Source: Myotis daubentonii
Taxonomy: Eukaryota; Chordata; Mammalia; Chiroptera; Vespertilionidae
NCBI RefSeq assembly: GCF_963259705.1
Contig: NC_081844.1
Location: forward strand, 23,545,715-23,609,714
Reading direction: 5' to 3'
DNA length: 64,000 nucleotides
Position numbers and translations under genes: made by a program. The notes beneath the pieces were generated by a model that was given only the letters and a program-made list of their open reading frames with translations, did no database searches and was not told the origin of the DNA. Numbering within the stretch: the stretch's first letter is position 1; each line of letters begins with the position of its first letter. This document shows, in pieces, positions 54,101 to 64,000 of this stretch.

Positions 54101-57100
54101 ATTTAATATTTTTTTGGAAGTGGTTGACCACAGGTTAACTAAAACCATGGACAGTGAAAGCACGGAAAAGGGGGGACTACTTACTAGTACAGGGCAGAGC
54201 TTTGTGCCAGAGGCCGGAGGGTAACCGGAAGCCCAGGAATCCTTCCCACATCCCCTTCTCCCCACCAGGCATGTGGAGATCAAGGACATACTAGTAAAAC
54301 TCAAGGGGGTCTGTGGATGACACTAATGTCAATTGCCTGTACTGGAGACGAACCATACTTATGTAAGAGTCACCACTTGCGAAACTAGGGGAGGAAATAC
54401 AGGACTTCTCTGTGCTGTTTTGTTGTTAAATTGTGGTATGATGCACACAATGTAAGATTCACCATCTTAACCATTTTTTGTTGTTGTTAATCATCACCTG
54501 AGGATATTTTTCCATTGATTTTTAGAGAGTGGAAGAGAGGGGGAGAGACAGAGAGAGAGAAACATCAATATTAGAGAGACACATCAATTGGTTGCCTCCC
54601 ACATGAGCCCCGATCAGGGCTGGGGATCAAGCCTGCAACCGAGGTATGTGCCCTTGACCGGAATTGAACCCAGGACCCTTCAGTCAGTGTGTCAGTGCTC
54701 TAGCCACTGAGCAAAACCAGCTAGGGCACTATCTTAACCATTTTTAAGTGCACAGTTCAGTGGCATTAAGTAAATTCACACTCGCATGCAACCATCATCA
54801 TCACCCATCCCCAGAAGTCTTCACCTTGTACAACTGAAGCTCTACCCCCATTAAACACTAAGTCCCCACCCCCCCTCTCTCCAGCCCCTCATGACCTCCA
54901 CACTACTGTCGTTAGAAGTTTGACTAATCTAGGGACCTTATGTAAGGGGAATTGTACGCCATTTGTTGCTTTGTGACTGGCTTATTTTGTTAGCATAATG
55001 TCCCAGGTTCATCTGTGTTGTAGCATGCAGCAGTATATCCTTCCTTTGTAATGGTGAATAACATTCCATTGAGTGGATATGCAACATTCTGTTTATCCCA
55101 TTCATTCATTCATCAATGGGTCCATACTGTTTTTTTGCAACTTCCTATAAATCTCTAATCATTTCAAGATAAACTGTTTAAAAGGTGGGAGATGACCAGA
55201 GCAGGCTCAGAGAGAGTATGGCTCCAGCTGGGACATAGATGGAGGACCATCCTTAGGTAGATGGCACCTCGATCCTTCTAGGTGCTCAAGCCTAAACCTG
55301 TGGAGTCACTGCAGCCCAGATCGCCCCTGACTGTAGATGCATGTATCTGACATTCCCGCCTGGCATTTCCTGGTCACCTCCAGTGTGACACAACGAACAC
55401 CAGCTCCTAAGCATCCCCTTAGAGTCTCCCTGTCTCAACGAGCAGCAACTCCATCCTTCAAGCTATTCAGCCCCTAACAATGGAGTCAACTCAATATCTC
55501 CCTTCCTTTCACCCCCATGCCATCATCTCTCCCTTCAAATTGAACTGCAAATAAATTCAATACCTAGGGACCGAGGTTTGCATCCAGGATGCCTACAGAG
55601 AGCAGCTGCTCCCCCACTTCTTTTGTAGTTATCAGTGCTGGGGGGGAGACACCTTCTCAATAACCTTCCTGCACAGTAGGGCAAATATTTCTAGGAGAGG
55701 GTCTGCATTGCAAATGTCAGACCACCGAAGGTCACAGCATGTCTATAGGGCTTCAGTGAAGCCACCGGCCACCAGACCGCTGAGTCACATACAGCCTTTT
55801 CGGCATCAATGGCAAAGCTATCACCCGTACTTTTTTTTTTAAATTAAACTTTTTGTAAGATCATTGCAAATTCTTGTGCAGTTGTGAGAAATAATGTGAA
55901 AAGATCCTTTGTGCTCCTCACCCGGTTTGCCCCAATGGTAACATCTTATATAACCAAAGTACAGTATCACAACCAGGGTGTTGAAATTGATCAAGTCCCC
56001 CGCCTTATTCGGCTCTCCCATTCGTGTATGTGTATTAAGTTCTATACGGTTCTCTCACTGGTGGAGGCTGTGTATCCACTCTGAGAGTTAAGATATTGAA
56101 AAGTTGCAAAACAAAGATTCCTGGTACTGCCATTTGCAGCCACACACACCTCTCTCCCATGTTGTGACCTCCCCGTCCCTCCCCCTGCCCCATCTCCAAC
56201 TGCTGGCAACCCCTAGTCCACCCTACATGTCTATGATCTTTGTCATTTCAATAATGTTCTGTAAATGGAACCCTATAGCAAATAACCTTTCAGGATTGGC
56301 TATTCCTACTCCATGTAATGCTCTGCAGATCCATCCATGTGGTTGCCTGTGTCACTACTTTGCTCCTTTTTTTATTGCTGAGTTGTGTTCACGGTGACAG
56401 ACCATGGTTTGTTCAACCATTCACCAGTTGAAAGATATCAAGGGTGTTCCCAACTAAGGCTGATTACAAACGCAGTTGCTGGCATTCCCACCACTCACTT
56501 ATTGTGGGGCCTGTGTTACCAGACAGTGTCAGCGCTGGAGCTCACAGCGGCAAGGATAAGGGAGCACACTGTGAGAGCCCCCACAGCCCCCACTTGCCCA
56601 AAAGCTACTGAGAAGCAAAGGGGTTCAGGGACAGAACATGGGCTGCCTTTCTGAGTTTTCTTTTTTAATCCTCACCGGAGGATATGTTTTTATTGATTTT
56701 TAGAGAGGGAGGGAAGAAGGGAGGGAGGGAGAGAGAGAGAGAAAGAGAGGAAACATGATCAGTTGCTTTCTGCATGGCATGCACCCTGATAGGGGATGAA
56801 CCCACAAACTAGGTATGTGCCCTGACTGGGAATTAAACCTGCAATCTTTTGGTGTTTGGGATGACACTCCAACCAACTGAGCAGCAACTGGTCAGGATTG
56901 CCTTTCTGAGTTTTCTAGTTTTCACGAAATGTGGGCAAGAGGGCTCTTGCCTCCAGCACTCTGATATGGGCACAGCTGTCCTGAGTGCCTCTCACAGGCA
57001 TGGGAGCTGCTTGCATAGCACCTGCAGTCCAGAGACATCTGTAGTGCAATGTGCTGAAAATGGGGTGTGGAGAGGTGCAGATCTAGCCATTGCCAAAAAA

Positions 57101-59046
57101 CAACAACAACAAGGTTAAACTCCGCTCCCAAGGCTTGGCCAAGAAGCTGCCCATCTATGGGGCTCAGCCTGCTGATTTTAGGGTCTTACCGAGCTAAAGG
57201 CCCCACTCCCGAGGTCCTCTTCCCTCGTAGCAGCTAGTCTTGTCACTGCCTTCCTGGGTTTTGCAAACTGCGGGACAAACCTCCTGTCTGAGTTCTGTGA
57301 ACCAGATACAACAAGAACAAAGCAGCAATAAATATAAGGGAGGAATGAGGTCTAAGAAAACAAACAAATGCCCAAACCGGTTTCCTTCTTGTCTCAAACC
57401 TGGCCTGTGCCCTCTATCCCCAGGGCAAACAGCCCATTGGCCACGAGGATGAACAGAGGCAGGAGCTCCAGGGAAAGCTACAAAACAGGCTCACCTGGGA
57501 AGGAGGAAAGGGGATTGGCTCCTTTTCTGGTTGCGAGAGGCTCCTGGAAGGAGCTCCAGCTTCCTTGTCCAGAGAGCTGGGTGGAGAAAGACAAAACAAG
57601 AGGTTCTGAAATCACCCAAGGCTTTCAGTGCACCTAGTGGGACAGAGAATGAAGTCCAAGGGCAAAGCAGGGCTCAGTCTCCCAGAAGGGAGGTCCTGGA
57701 GCACCTTGCCGAGAGAGGGTGGGATGAAGGGGAGCAGTGTGCTGGGGAACATTTGACTCTAAGAAGGGTGTTGAGTCCCACATCTAGAATCGAAGCTGCC
57801 TGCTTGGCAGCACTTCACCCTTATAATCCCAGGAATCGGCTCCTCAGGTAAGACCAGGAATTCTCATTTGCACTGACACTCCTGCCTCCAACTCTGCAAA
57901 TTCTAAGGGAATTTGTAGATATGAGAAACACAGTGCCCAAAGAAACAGGAGTATTCATAATTGCCAAGACCTGATGGCCTCCAGTGCGTAAATGAAATGG
58001 TACAACCAGAAAATGGAATATTATTCAGCACTAAAAAGAACTGAGCCCTGGCCAAGTGGGTCAGTTGGTTAGAGTGTCGTCCTATGCACCAAAAGGTTTT
58101 GGGTTCGATTCCCAGTTCGGGCACATATCTGGGTTACAGGTTTGATCCCCAGTAGGGGCATGTAAGGGAGGCAACCAATCAATGTTTCTCTCTCTCCCTT
58201 CCTCTCTCTCTCAAATCAACAAACATATCCTCTGGTGAGGATAAAATAAATAAAATAAATGAGCTATCAAGCCATGAAAAGACATAGAGGAAACTTAAAT
58301 GCACATTACTAAGTGAAAGAAGCCAATTTGAAAGGCCACATATTGTATGATTCCAACTACATGAGATTCTGTAAAAGGCAAACTATGGAGAAGTAAAAAG
58401 ACCAGTGGTGCCCTAGCCGGTTTTGCTCAGTGGATAGCGCGTAGGCCTGTGGATTGAAGGGTACCGGGTTCAATTCTGGTCAAGGGCATATGCCCAGGTT
58501 GCGGGCTCGATCCCCAGTAGGGGGCATGCAGGAGACAGCTGATCCATGACTCTCTCTAATCATTGATGTTTTTTTCTCTCTCTCCCTCTCCTTTCCTCTC
58601 TGAAATCAATAAAAATATATTATATATATAAAAAAAGACCAGTGGTTGCCAGGATCAGGGGGAGAGATGAACAGTCTCTCAGAGCACAGGGGATTTTTAG
58701 GGCAGTGAAAATACTCTGTATGATACTATAGTGGTAGATACATGTCTTTATACATTTGTCCAAACCCATAGGATGTATACCAAGAGTGAACACTAAGGTA
58801 AACTATAGACTTTGGTTGATGATATGTCAGTGTAGGTTCATCTTTGGCTAAAAAAATAAAAAGTACCATTCTGGTGAGTGATGGTGATAATGGGGGAGGC
58901 TATGCATGTGTGAGGCAAGGGGTATGTGAGGAATTTCTGTCTTCCTCTCAAATCTCTGTAAACCAAAGTGCTCTGAAATTAAAAAAAAAGTTCTCTGAAA
59001 TTTTTTTGTTTACATTCTCATCTGAGGATATGTTTTTTATTGATTT

Positions 59047-59083
<37 letters not shown>

Positions 59084-59986
59084 CAATCGGTTACCTCCCA
59101 TACATGCCCTGACGGGATTGAACCTGCAGCCTAGGTATGTGCTCTGACCAGGAATCAAACCTGCAACTTTTGTTGGCAAATGGGACGATGCTCCAATCAA
59201 CTGAGCCACGCGGCCAGGGCTAAAAATAAAATCTTTTAAAAAACATTGGTGAGACTACGTTTATCCTATATAATAAAACCTTAATATGCAAATTGACAGA
59301 ACAGTGGAATGACCAGTCACTATGATGCGCACTGACCACCAGGGGGCAGATGCTCAACACAGGAGCTTCCCCCTGGTGGTCAGTGCCTGGGGGAGCGGCT
59401 GCTCAGCCAGAAGCCGGGCTCACAGCTGGCAAGTGCAGCGGCTGTGGGGGTGGTGGTGGTGGTGGTGGTGGTGGTGGTGGTGGGAGCCTCTCCCGCCTCC
59501 ACTGCAGGCAGGCGGTAAGGAGCGAGGGGTCCTGGATTGCAAGAGGGCTCAGACTGGGCTGAGGGAACCCCACAGTGCACAAAATTTCATGCACCGGGCC
59601 TTTAGTATTATAATAATTGTGGAGATATACATGTATACTTTTTTTAAAAAAGACCAAAATGTGGAACCAAAATTTCATATGATTTCAACTTTGGAAGTGG
59701 AACAGGAAGAAGCATGAAGATATGCTAATGTGCTTGAATTGTGCCAGCAGAGGTTCCAGAGACAGAGTAAGTCTAGATACTGATAGTAAGAGTCTGTTTT
59801 GAGCCACCTACCTGGAGGCCTCCTGTCCTGATTCCTCCCCACTCTGCTCTGTAGAGGGAACAGGTCCTGAACTGCCTTTTGACTCTTCAGGGTGACCCAA
59901 AGGGCCAAACTGGAAACTCTGAGGATCCCCGTCAGGGTCTCCGAGCCTTGGGTGCTTTGGGGGTTTTGGTGGACAAATTCCTTCTC
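46516..59986 (-). CDS. BRME1: BRME1 (C19orf57), meiotic BRCA2-HSF2BP partner; seven coding exons, first coding exon missing
   Basis: Break repair meiotic recombinase recruitment factor 1. It binds and stabilises HSF2BP (MEILB2) and helps load RAD51/DMC1 through BRCA2 at meiotic breaks. In transcript order the exons are 59812-59986, 57495-57576, 57190-57294, 52247-53515, 49055-49140, 46993-47085 and 46516-46666. Every junction is GT-AG and all phases agree. They encode 653 residues; human is about 668, so only a short N-terminal exon, entering in phase 1, is missing. I did not find it before 64000. The centre is acidic, Pro/Ser-rich and probably disordered; the last two exons encode the helical C-terminus (from [14 protein letters not shown] to PWRDL) that contacts HSF2BP. 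It lies tail-to-tail with NANOS3. Confidence 0.94.
48138..48195. repeat. (TG)n microsatellite
   Basis: Nearly perfect TG tract of about 29 units in a BRME1 intron. Confidence 0.95.
49861..50065 (+). mobile_element. MER20-like hAT-Charlie element
   Basis: Starts cagtggttctcacctgggga and includes acaatgtctggggacattct plus gtgctactggcatctgggtg, matching my memory of MER20. It lies in the BRME1 intron before the 49055-49140 exon. Confidence 0.7.
51271..51503 (+). mobile_element. VES-type SINE
   Basis: Complete copy with a small internal duplication (caattctggtc occurs twice). Flanked by aaaatgctcactctgg on both sides. In a BRME1 intron. Confidence 0.93.
52247..53515 (-). CDS. BRME1: BRME1 large central exon
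   Basis: 1269 bases, 423 codons, phase 0 at both ends. It encodes low-complexity Gly/Pro/Ser/Glu-rich sequence ending in a more conserved stretch ([20 protein letters not shown]). The acceptor is ctctacacag and the donor is gtaaga. Its in-frame ends mean it could be skipped without a frameshift. Confidence 0.95.
53638..54182. mobile_element. Tigger/mariner-like DNA transposon
   Basis: Left end cagtaattccgtcttatcc, right end aaaggggggactacttac, an imperfect inverted pair next to TA dinucleotides. The interior is AT-rich, with ccaagacccccagtggatgc near the left end. Non-autonomous; in a BRME1 intron. Confidence 0.65.
54424..55145 (-). mobile_element. L1 LINE 3' fragment, split by a SINE
   Basis: Antisense L1M-type 3' UTR (cagttcagtggcattaagta, later tgtgactggcttattttgtt). 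A SINE at 54481-54727 interrupts it. Confidence 0.8.
54481..54727 (-). mobile_element. VES-related SINE, 'ccattga' subfamily
   Basis: Inserted in L1 with the target duplication atcttaaccattttt on both sides. Confidence 0.92.
55838..56495 (-). mobile_element. L1 LINE fragment
   Basis: Antisense L1-like sequence (gttctgtaaatggaacccta, then ccatgtggttgcctgtgtca, then ttattgctgagttgtgttca). Old and diverged; in a BRME1 intron. Confidence 0.65.
56664..56897 (-). mobile_element. VES-related SINE, 'ccattga' subfamily
   Basis: Flanked by tgcctttctgagttttc on both sides, the target duplication. GA-rich internal tract. Confidence 0.92.
58030..58245 (+). mobile_element. VES-related SINE, second subfamily
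   Basis: Head gccctggccaagtgggtcag, then ttggttagagtgtcgtccta; A-rich tail with aaataaa units. Confidence 0.88.
58411..58635 (+). mobile_element. VES-type SINE
   Basis: Flanked by aaaaagaccagtggt on both sides, inserted in L1. Confidence 0.93.
58998..59221 (-). mobile_element. VES-related SINE, second subfamily
   Basis: Minus strand, (GA)n tract inside; head tgagccacgcggccagggc. It abuts the Helitron that follows by 42 bases. Confidence 0.87.
59264..59605 (+). mobile_element. Non-autonomous Helitron (HeliBat-like) carrying two inverted CTCF-like motifs
   Basis: Starts TC (tcctatataataaaacc) after an A and ends ...gcaccgggcctttag before a T, as expected for A/T insertion of a Helitron; the terminal CTAG is changed to TTAG. 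A short hairpin (gtgca...tgcac) precedes the end. Inside are a perfect 18-bp inverted repeat (59329-59346 with 59369-59386) and a (TGG)n tract at 59451-59481. Confidence 0.85.
59336..59379. promoter_or_regulatory. Inverted pair of CTCF-like motifs inside the Helitron
   Basis: CCACCAGGGGGCAG on the plus strand (59336-59349) and CCACCAGGGGGAAGC on the minus strand (59365-59379) point at each other, 15 bases apart. Both fit the CTCF core. Binding is untested. Confidence 0.5.
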
Positions 59987-60349
59987 CTGGTTTAGAGAAA
60001 AGGAAGACAATGGGGTAGAGGATGCCAGGAGCATGCACTTCCATGGCTGACAACCAAACCTGGCGAGGCCACTGCTGCAGTGTGAGCAGGCTTGTTCCAA
60101 GGGCAGGAAACCACTGCTCTGACACTTGCCTGGAAAGCGAGAGATGGGACGGAACCTTATCCAGGTGGGGCCTAGGAGCTTATGTGGCTATGGGACTCCA
60201 AAGCTTTTTAACCTGTGGACTGGTCATGATTGAGGCTGAATCCTGAGTTGGCCTGATTTGGCTCTAAACCACAGAAGACAAAACCCAGCTGACTGCTTTT
60301 CTGGGGAAGTGGTGAGAGGTGTGTACTGGCTCCTTTGGTCTCGGCTCAA

Positions 60350-60605
60350 ACATCCCTGCAGAGGAGCCATTCCCTAACTTTTCTATAGAGCATCCCCTGT
60401 CAGGCCCATGCTGTTTTTGTTGACTTCAAAGCTCTTCTGCAAGAATCAATGTACTGGGTCCTTTCTGTCTTGCCCACTACAACTTGCTCCATGCAAGGAG
60501 TGGCCTTGTTTATCTCACTCTCTGCTGAGTCTCAAGTGCCCAGAAGAGCATCTAGTTCACCATCAGTGATCAATAAATATTTGGTAGATGATTGAATAAA
60601 CATGT
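60350..60605 (+). repeat. L2 LINE 3' fragment
   Basis: Sense L2 3' end: cttgcccactacaacttgct, later gatcaataaatatttggtag then atgattgaataaac. Confidence 0.65.
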
Positions 60606-60816
60606 AGAAAATACACATCACTTCCCAGGAAACGCAGATACAAATAAATGGTGTACCACGCTAGTTTTCTGTGATGCCTGGAAATATCCACCCTGGGAAA
60701 ACTTGGACCCAGAGTGACTAAGTGGTAATTACGGAACTGATGTCTCAGCTGCCACTTATTTCCTTGTATCTCTGCAATACCTCTCCGTCACTGAGAGCAA
60801 TTTAGAGCTTAAAGGT

Positions 60817-61035
60817 ACTTTTAAAAATATATAGATTTCATTAATTTTCACAGAGAGGAAGGGAGAGGGATAGAGAGAAATACTGATGAGACAGAAACAT
60901 CGATTAGCTGCCTCCTGCGCGCCCCTACTGGGGATTAAGCCCACAACCAAGATACATGCCCTTGACTGGAATCGAAACTGGGATCCTTCAGTCCACGGGC
61001 CAATGCTCTATCCACTGAGCTAAACCGGTGAGGGC
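60817..61035 (-). mobile_element. VES-type SINE
   Basis: Complete minus-strand copy; similar cttaaaggtactttt / cctaaaggtattta flanks suggest a diverged target duplication. Confidence 0.88.
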
Positions 61036-62589
61036 CTAAAGGTATTTATTAACATCTCTTTGTTGGATAAAGGAAACTCCCTTACACATGAATCACCAAT
61101 TGTTGCTGGTTTGTGAAACGTCCCCAAATCTGGGCTCAACTGAATCATTTATTTAATGAACAAATAATAAGGTTTGACTCTGGTGAGCTCCAGGCCAGAC
61201 ACTGTCCTAAGAACTTGGGTGTGTTATGATAAAACTTCAAGGTAGGGTCCTGTTGTTATGCCCATTTTACACATGAGAAAGCACAGGTACAGAAGGCCAA
61301 GGAATCCAGAGCGGGATCCAGGCATCCAACTCCAAAGTCTGCACACCTAAGTGTACTTCGGCATTTATTGAGTGCCTACTGTGTACCGTGCTTCTGACCA
61401 GGCAGTGAAGACAAAAGGACAAACCAGACATAGGCCTGATCTTCCTGGAGTTCAGTCACGTAGACCCTTTCCAACCTCAGCTCCTTACACCCACTGACAT
61501 TAACCCATTGAATAAGCGCCCCCTTTCTCCCAATGCCAATTGCTAGGGCCCACCTCAGCATTCATTCAACTGTGTGCACTCCACTAGACCACAGCAACTT
61601 TCCTATAACTTCTAATTCTGTTATGGTTCGTGTGTGCCCATTCAGAACTATAACCCACTGCTGTGTATTTGATTAGCTCTCTCCATGAGAAGCATTTTTC
61701 TTTTTTTTCTTGACTTGACCTTGAAGGTGTGGAGGGGAGGCACTAAGTCTGCTGTACCTTTTGATCTCGTGCTTGATCTGCCTCTCCTCAGGTGCCCACC
61801 CCAATGCTGCACCCAGAGCAACGCTCCAATGAGTTTCTTACACAAACATATTCCTACCTTGTGGTCTGCCAGAAAACACAAAATACAGCAGCTTCATTTA
61901 TTTGGTTTTTTTTTAAGATGCCCAAACACTAGCTTTCTTTGCTAATCTAATGGACATTTATACCAAATAAGAAGCAAAAATATCAACAGAAATGAAGAGC
62001 CTCTCATTTCCTTCCTGTGATCTGTTCCCACAGGACTAATATAAGAAAAAACTAAGGCAGAACCTTGTTTTCAACCCCAAAGGCCAAAAAGATGTTGGAA
62101 GGGAAAGGGCTTCTTTCACCATCTGCCAGAACTGTCTTCCTCTCTCCCCACCCCATCCAAGGCATACAGAAACAGCTGGGCCAGCCCCGGGGTTCAATGA
62201 GCTGGGGGTCCACAGCCAAGAGAGGCCCCAAATGACTTGCTGTGGGTGGGCTTGGCTGTCCCCAGCTTCCCCCTCTGAGGTCAGAGAAATTCTCATGTCC
62301 CAAGCAGCCTATTGCTCATCTCTACACAAAATATTTCAATCTGTTGATAATTTATTTTTGGTCCCACATTTTGAGGGGAAAAAATGAATGCTACTCCCTA
62401 ACTTCATTAAGCACTAAGTAAAGAAGTTATTGCTAAACTTTTAAGAAATTTGAGTTACCTTAGACAATAGACAGGGAAATCAAACTATGCTATGTAATAC
62501 TTGTGTTTCTTTTCTAATGAGGAAATTTTATATGTATATGGACAAGTGAAGATGGTCCCAATATACCATGAAGTAAAAAACAAAGGTTG
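61036..62589. other. Spacer upstream of the BRME1 exons seen
   Basis: Holds an antisense L2 end at about 61355-61440 (gcatttattgagtgcctact) and a MIR-like patch near 61255-61310. I looked for the short BRME1 first coding exon here and found no convincing match. Confidence 0.4.
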
Positions 62590-62809
62590 GCCCTAACCGG
62601 TTTGGCTCAGTGGATAGAGCATCGGCCTGCGGACTGAAGGGTTCCAGGTTCGATTCCGGTCCAGGGCATGTACCTTGGTTGCAGGCACATCCCCAGTTGG
62701 GGGTGTGCAGGAGGCAGCTGATCCATGTTTCTCTCTCACTGATGTTTCCAACTCTCTATTCCTCTCCCTTCCTCTCTGTTAAAAAATCAATAAAACATAT
62801 ATATTTTAA
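62590..62809 (+). mobile_element. VES-type SINE
   Basis: Complete copy flanked by aaaggttg on both sides. Confidence 0.93.
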
Positions 62810-62840
62810 AAAGGTTGCATATCAATGTGCGATGACGCTA

Positions 62841-63097
62841 TCTCTATATATAAAAGCCTAATATTTTAAGTGCCCAACCATTCGACTGTTCTACCAGTCA
62901 CTATGACATGCACTGACCACCGGGGGCAGACACTCCGATAGGTAGGTTAGCTTGCTGCTGGGGCCCAGTTGATCAGGACTGGGCAAGATGGGCTGGACAT
63001 GCCCTGGAGCCCTCCCGTGGTCCCTCTCCAGCCTCTAAAATATTTCTTCTAATTAATTTCCTTTCAATGTGCATGAATCCGTGCACCGGGCCTCTAC
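62841..63097 (+). mobile_element. Non-autonomous Helitron (HeliBat-like), second copy
   Basis: Starts TC (tctctatatataaaagcct) after an A and ends gtgcaccgggcctctac before a T, with the last base of the usual CTAG changed. Same 5' and 3' ends as the 59264 copy but a different middle. Its CTCF-like motif has lost one base (ccaccgggggcag). Confidence 0.82.
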
Positions 63098-63193
63098 TTT
63101 CCCAATAAAAACACTATATTTTTGTATGTGAAGGAAAAGTTTGGAAGAAGTAGTGTACTCAGGTTCATTTCCTGTTTGTTTTCTTTTGCTTTT

Positions 63194-63407
63194 TTAATGT
63201 TTTAAATTTTTATTGATTTCAGAGAGGAAGGGAGAGGGAGAGACAGAAACATCAATGATGAGAGAGAATCATTGATTAGCTGCCTTCTGCACGCTCCACA
63301 GTGGGGATCGAGCCCACAACCTGGGCATGTGCCCTTGACCGGAATCGAACTGGGACCCTTCAGTCCACAGGCTGATGCTCTATCTACTGAGCAAAACCGG
63401 CTAGGGC
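63194..63407 (-). mobile_element. VES-type SINE
   Basis: Complete minus-strand copy; head tgagcaaaaccggctagggc. Confidence 0.9.
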
Positions 63408-63413
63408 CTGTTT

Positions 63414-63615
63414 TTTTAAATCCCCACCTAAGGATATATGTTTTTGATTTTTAGAGAGAGAGGAAGGGGGAGGGGGAGAAAGAGAGAGAAACATTGGTTG
63501 CCTCTCGTACCAGCCCAGTTTGATTTGGGGATCAAACCACAACCAGGATTTGAACCCTCAACTTTTTGGTGTAGGGGACAACACTCCTATCAACTGAGTT
63601 ACCTGGCCAGGACAT
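63414..63615 (-). mobile_element. VES-related SINE, 'ccattga' subfamily
   Basis: Minus-strand copy; head caactgagttacctggccag. Diverged. Confidence 0.82.
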
Positions 63616-63632
63616 TTCCTATTTTTATTTAT

Positions 63633-63856
63633 TTATTTATTTATTAATATATTTTATTGATTTTTCACAGAAAGAAAGGGAGAGGGATAGAGAGTTAGAA
63701 ACATCGATGAGAGAGAAATATCAACCAGCCACCTCCTGCACACCTCCTACTGGGGATGTGCCCGCAACCAAGGTACATGCCCTTGACCAGAATCGAACCT
63801 GGGACCCTTCAGTCCACAGGCCGATGCTCTATTCACTGAGCCAAACCGGTTTGGCG
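63633..63856 (-). mobile_element. VES-type SINE
   Basis: Complete minus-strand copy, preceded by a short ttta repeat; head ccactgag-type (tcactgagccaaaccggttt). Confidence 0.9.
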
Positions 63857-64000
63857 CTATTTTTATTTTTGTTTGTTTGTTTTTTAAATGCTGTACTATA
63901 TGATTGATCCATGGCCTGTGGTTTTGCTGGATGTTAACATAGGGGAATAAAGTCTGGAAGGACAATCATAATAGTAGCATATATTCGCGTACTACCTAGG

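Larger units (their letters stand above)
57925..58990 (+). mobile_element. L1 LINE 3' fragment, split by two SINEs
   Basis: Sense L1M-type sequence (gaatattattcagcactaaa, then aagtgaaagaagccaatttg, then tgtatgattccaactacatg). SINEs at 58030 and 58411 interrupt it. Confidence 0.85.

Noticed and set aside
60000..64000. Possible BRME1 first coding exon
   Set aside because: A short exon encoding a basic N-terminus with a phase-1 donor is expected, but no convincing minus-strand match with ATG and donor was found; it probably lies beyond the window.

Overview
This is a piece of a mammalian genome, almost certainly from a vespertilionid (Myotis-like) bat. Genes are split into exons with GT-AG introns, CpG islands are present, and spacers are packed with tRNA-derived VES-type SINEs, short Helitrons ending in a HeliBat-like 3' tail, and young hAT elements with 8-bp target duplications. 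That combination is typical of vesper bats. The gene order ZSWIM4 - miR-23a~27a~24-2 - miR-181c/181d - NANOS3 - BRME1 (C19orf57) matches human 19p13.1.

Layout. 0.2-7.1 kb: the last eight coding exons of ZSWIM4 (+), 709 residues to the stop, then a 3' UTR to about 8.2 kb. 8.5-9.0 kb: a CTCF-like site and a CpG island lying between two converging transcription units. 9.6-10.8 kb: the miR-23a~27a~24-2 cluster (-) with a downstream poly(A) signal. A (TGG)16 tract separates mir-27a from mir-23a. 15.8-23.6 kb: three further CpG islands, two with RFX X-box motifs. 24.6-30.7 kb: a dense stack of nested SINEs, L1, L2 and DNA transposons. 32.5-36.0 kb: a CpG island flanked by a TG-rich left arm and a CA-rich right arm. 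38.2-38.6 kb: a G-rich tract. 39.7-40.0 kb: mir-181c and mir-181d (+). 41.3-44.2 kb: NANOS3 (+), two exons. 45.9-60.0 kb: BRME1 (-), seven coding exons, with the first coding exon not found and probably beyond the window. 53.6-64 kb: BRME1 introns and upstream sequence filled with L1, mariner-like, SINE and Helitron copies.

Functional picture. ZSWIM4 is a SWIM zinc-finger protein. Both microRNA clusters are broadly expressed regulators. NANOS3 (primordial germ-cell survival) and BRME1 (meiotic recombination with HSF2BP/BRCA2) form a germline pair. CTCF-like motifs at 8.49 (+), 31.73 (-), 43.64 (+) and 59.34/59.37 kb (an inverted pair inside a Helitron) suggest, as inference only, that the microRNA, NANOS3 and BRME1 parts may sit in separate loops.

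Exon boundaries were placed by reading frame, splice sites and remembered family sequence. No alignment or database search was run.
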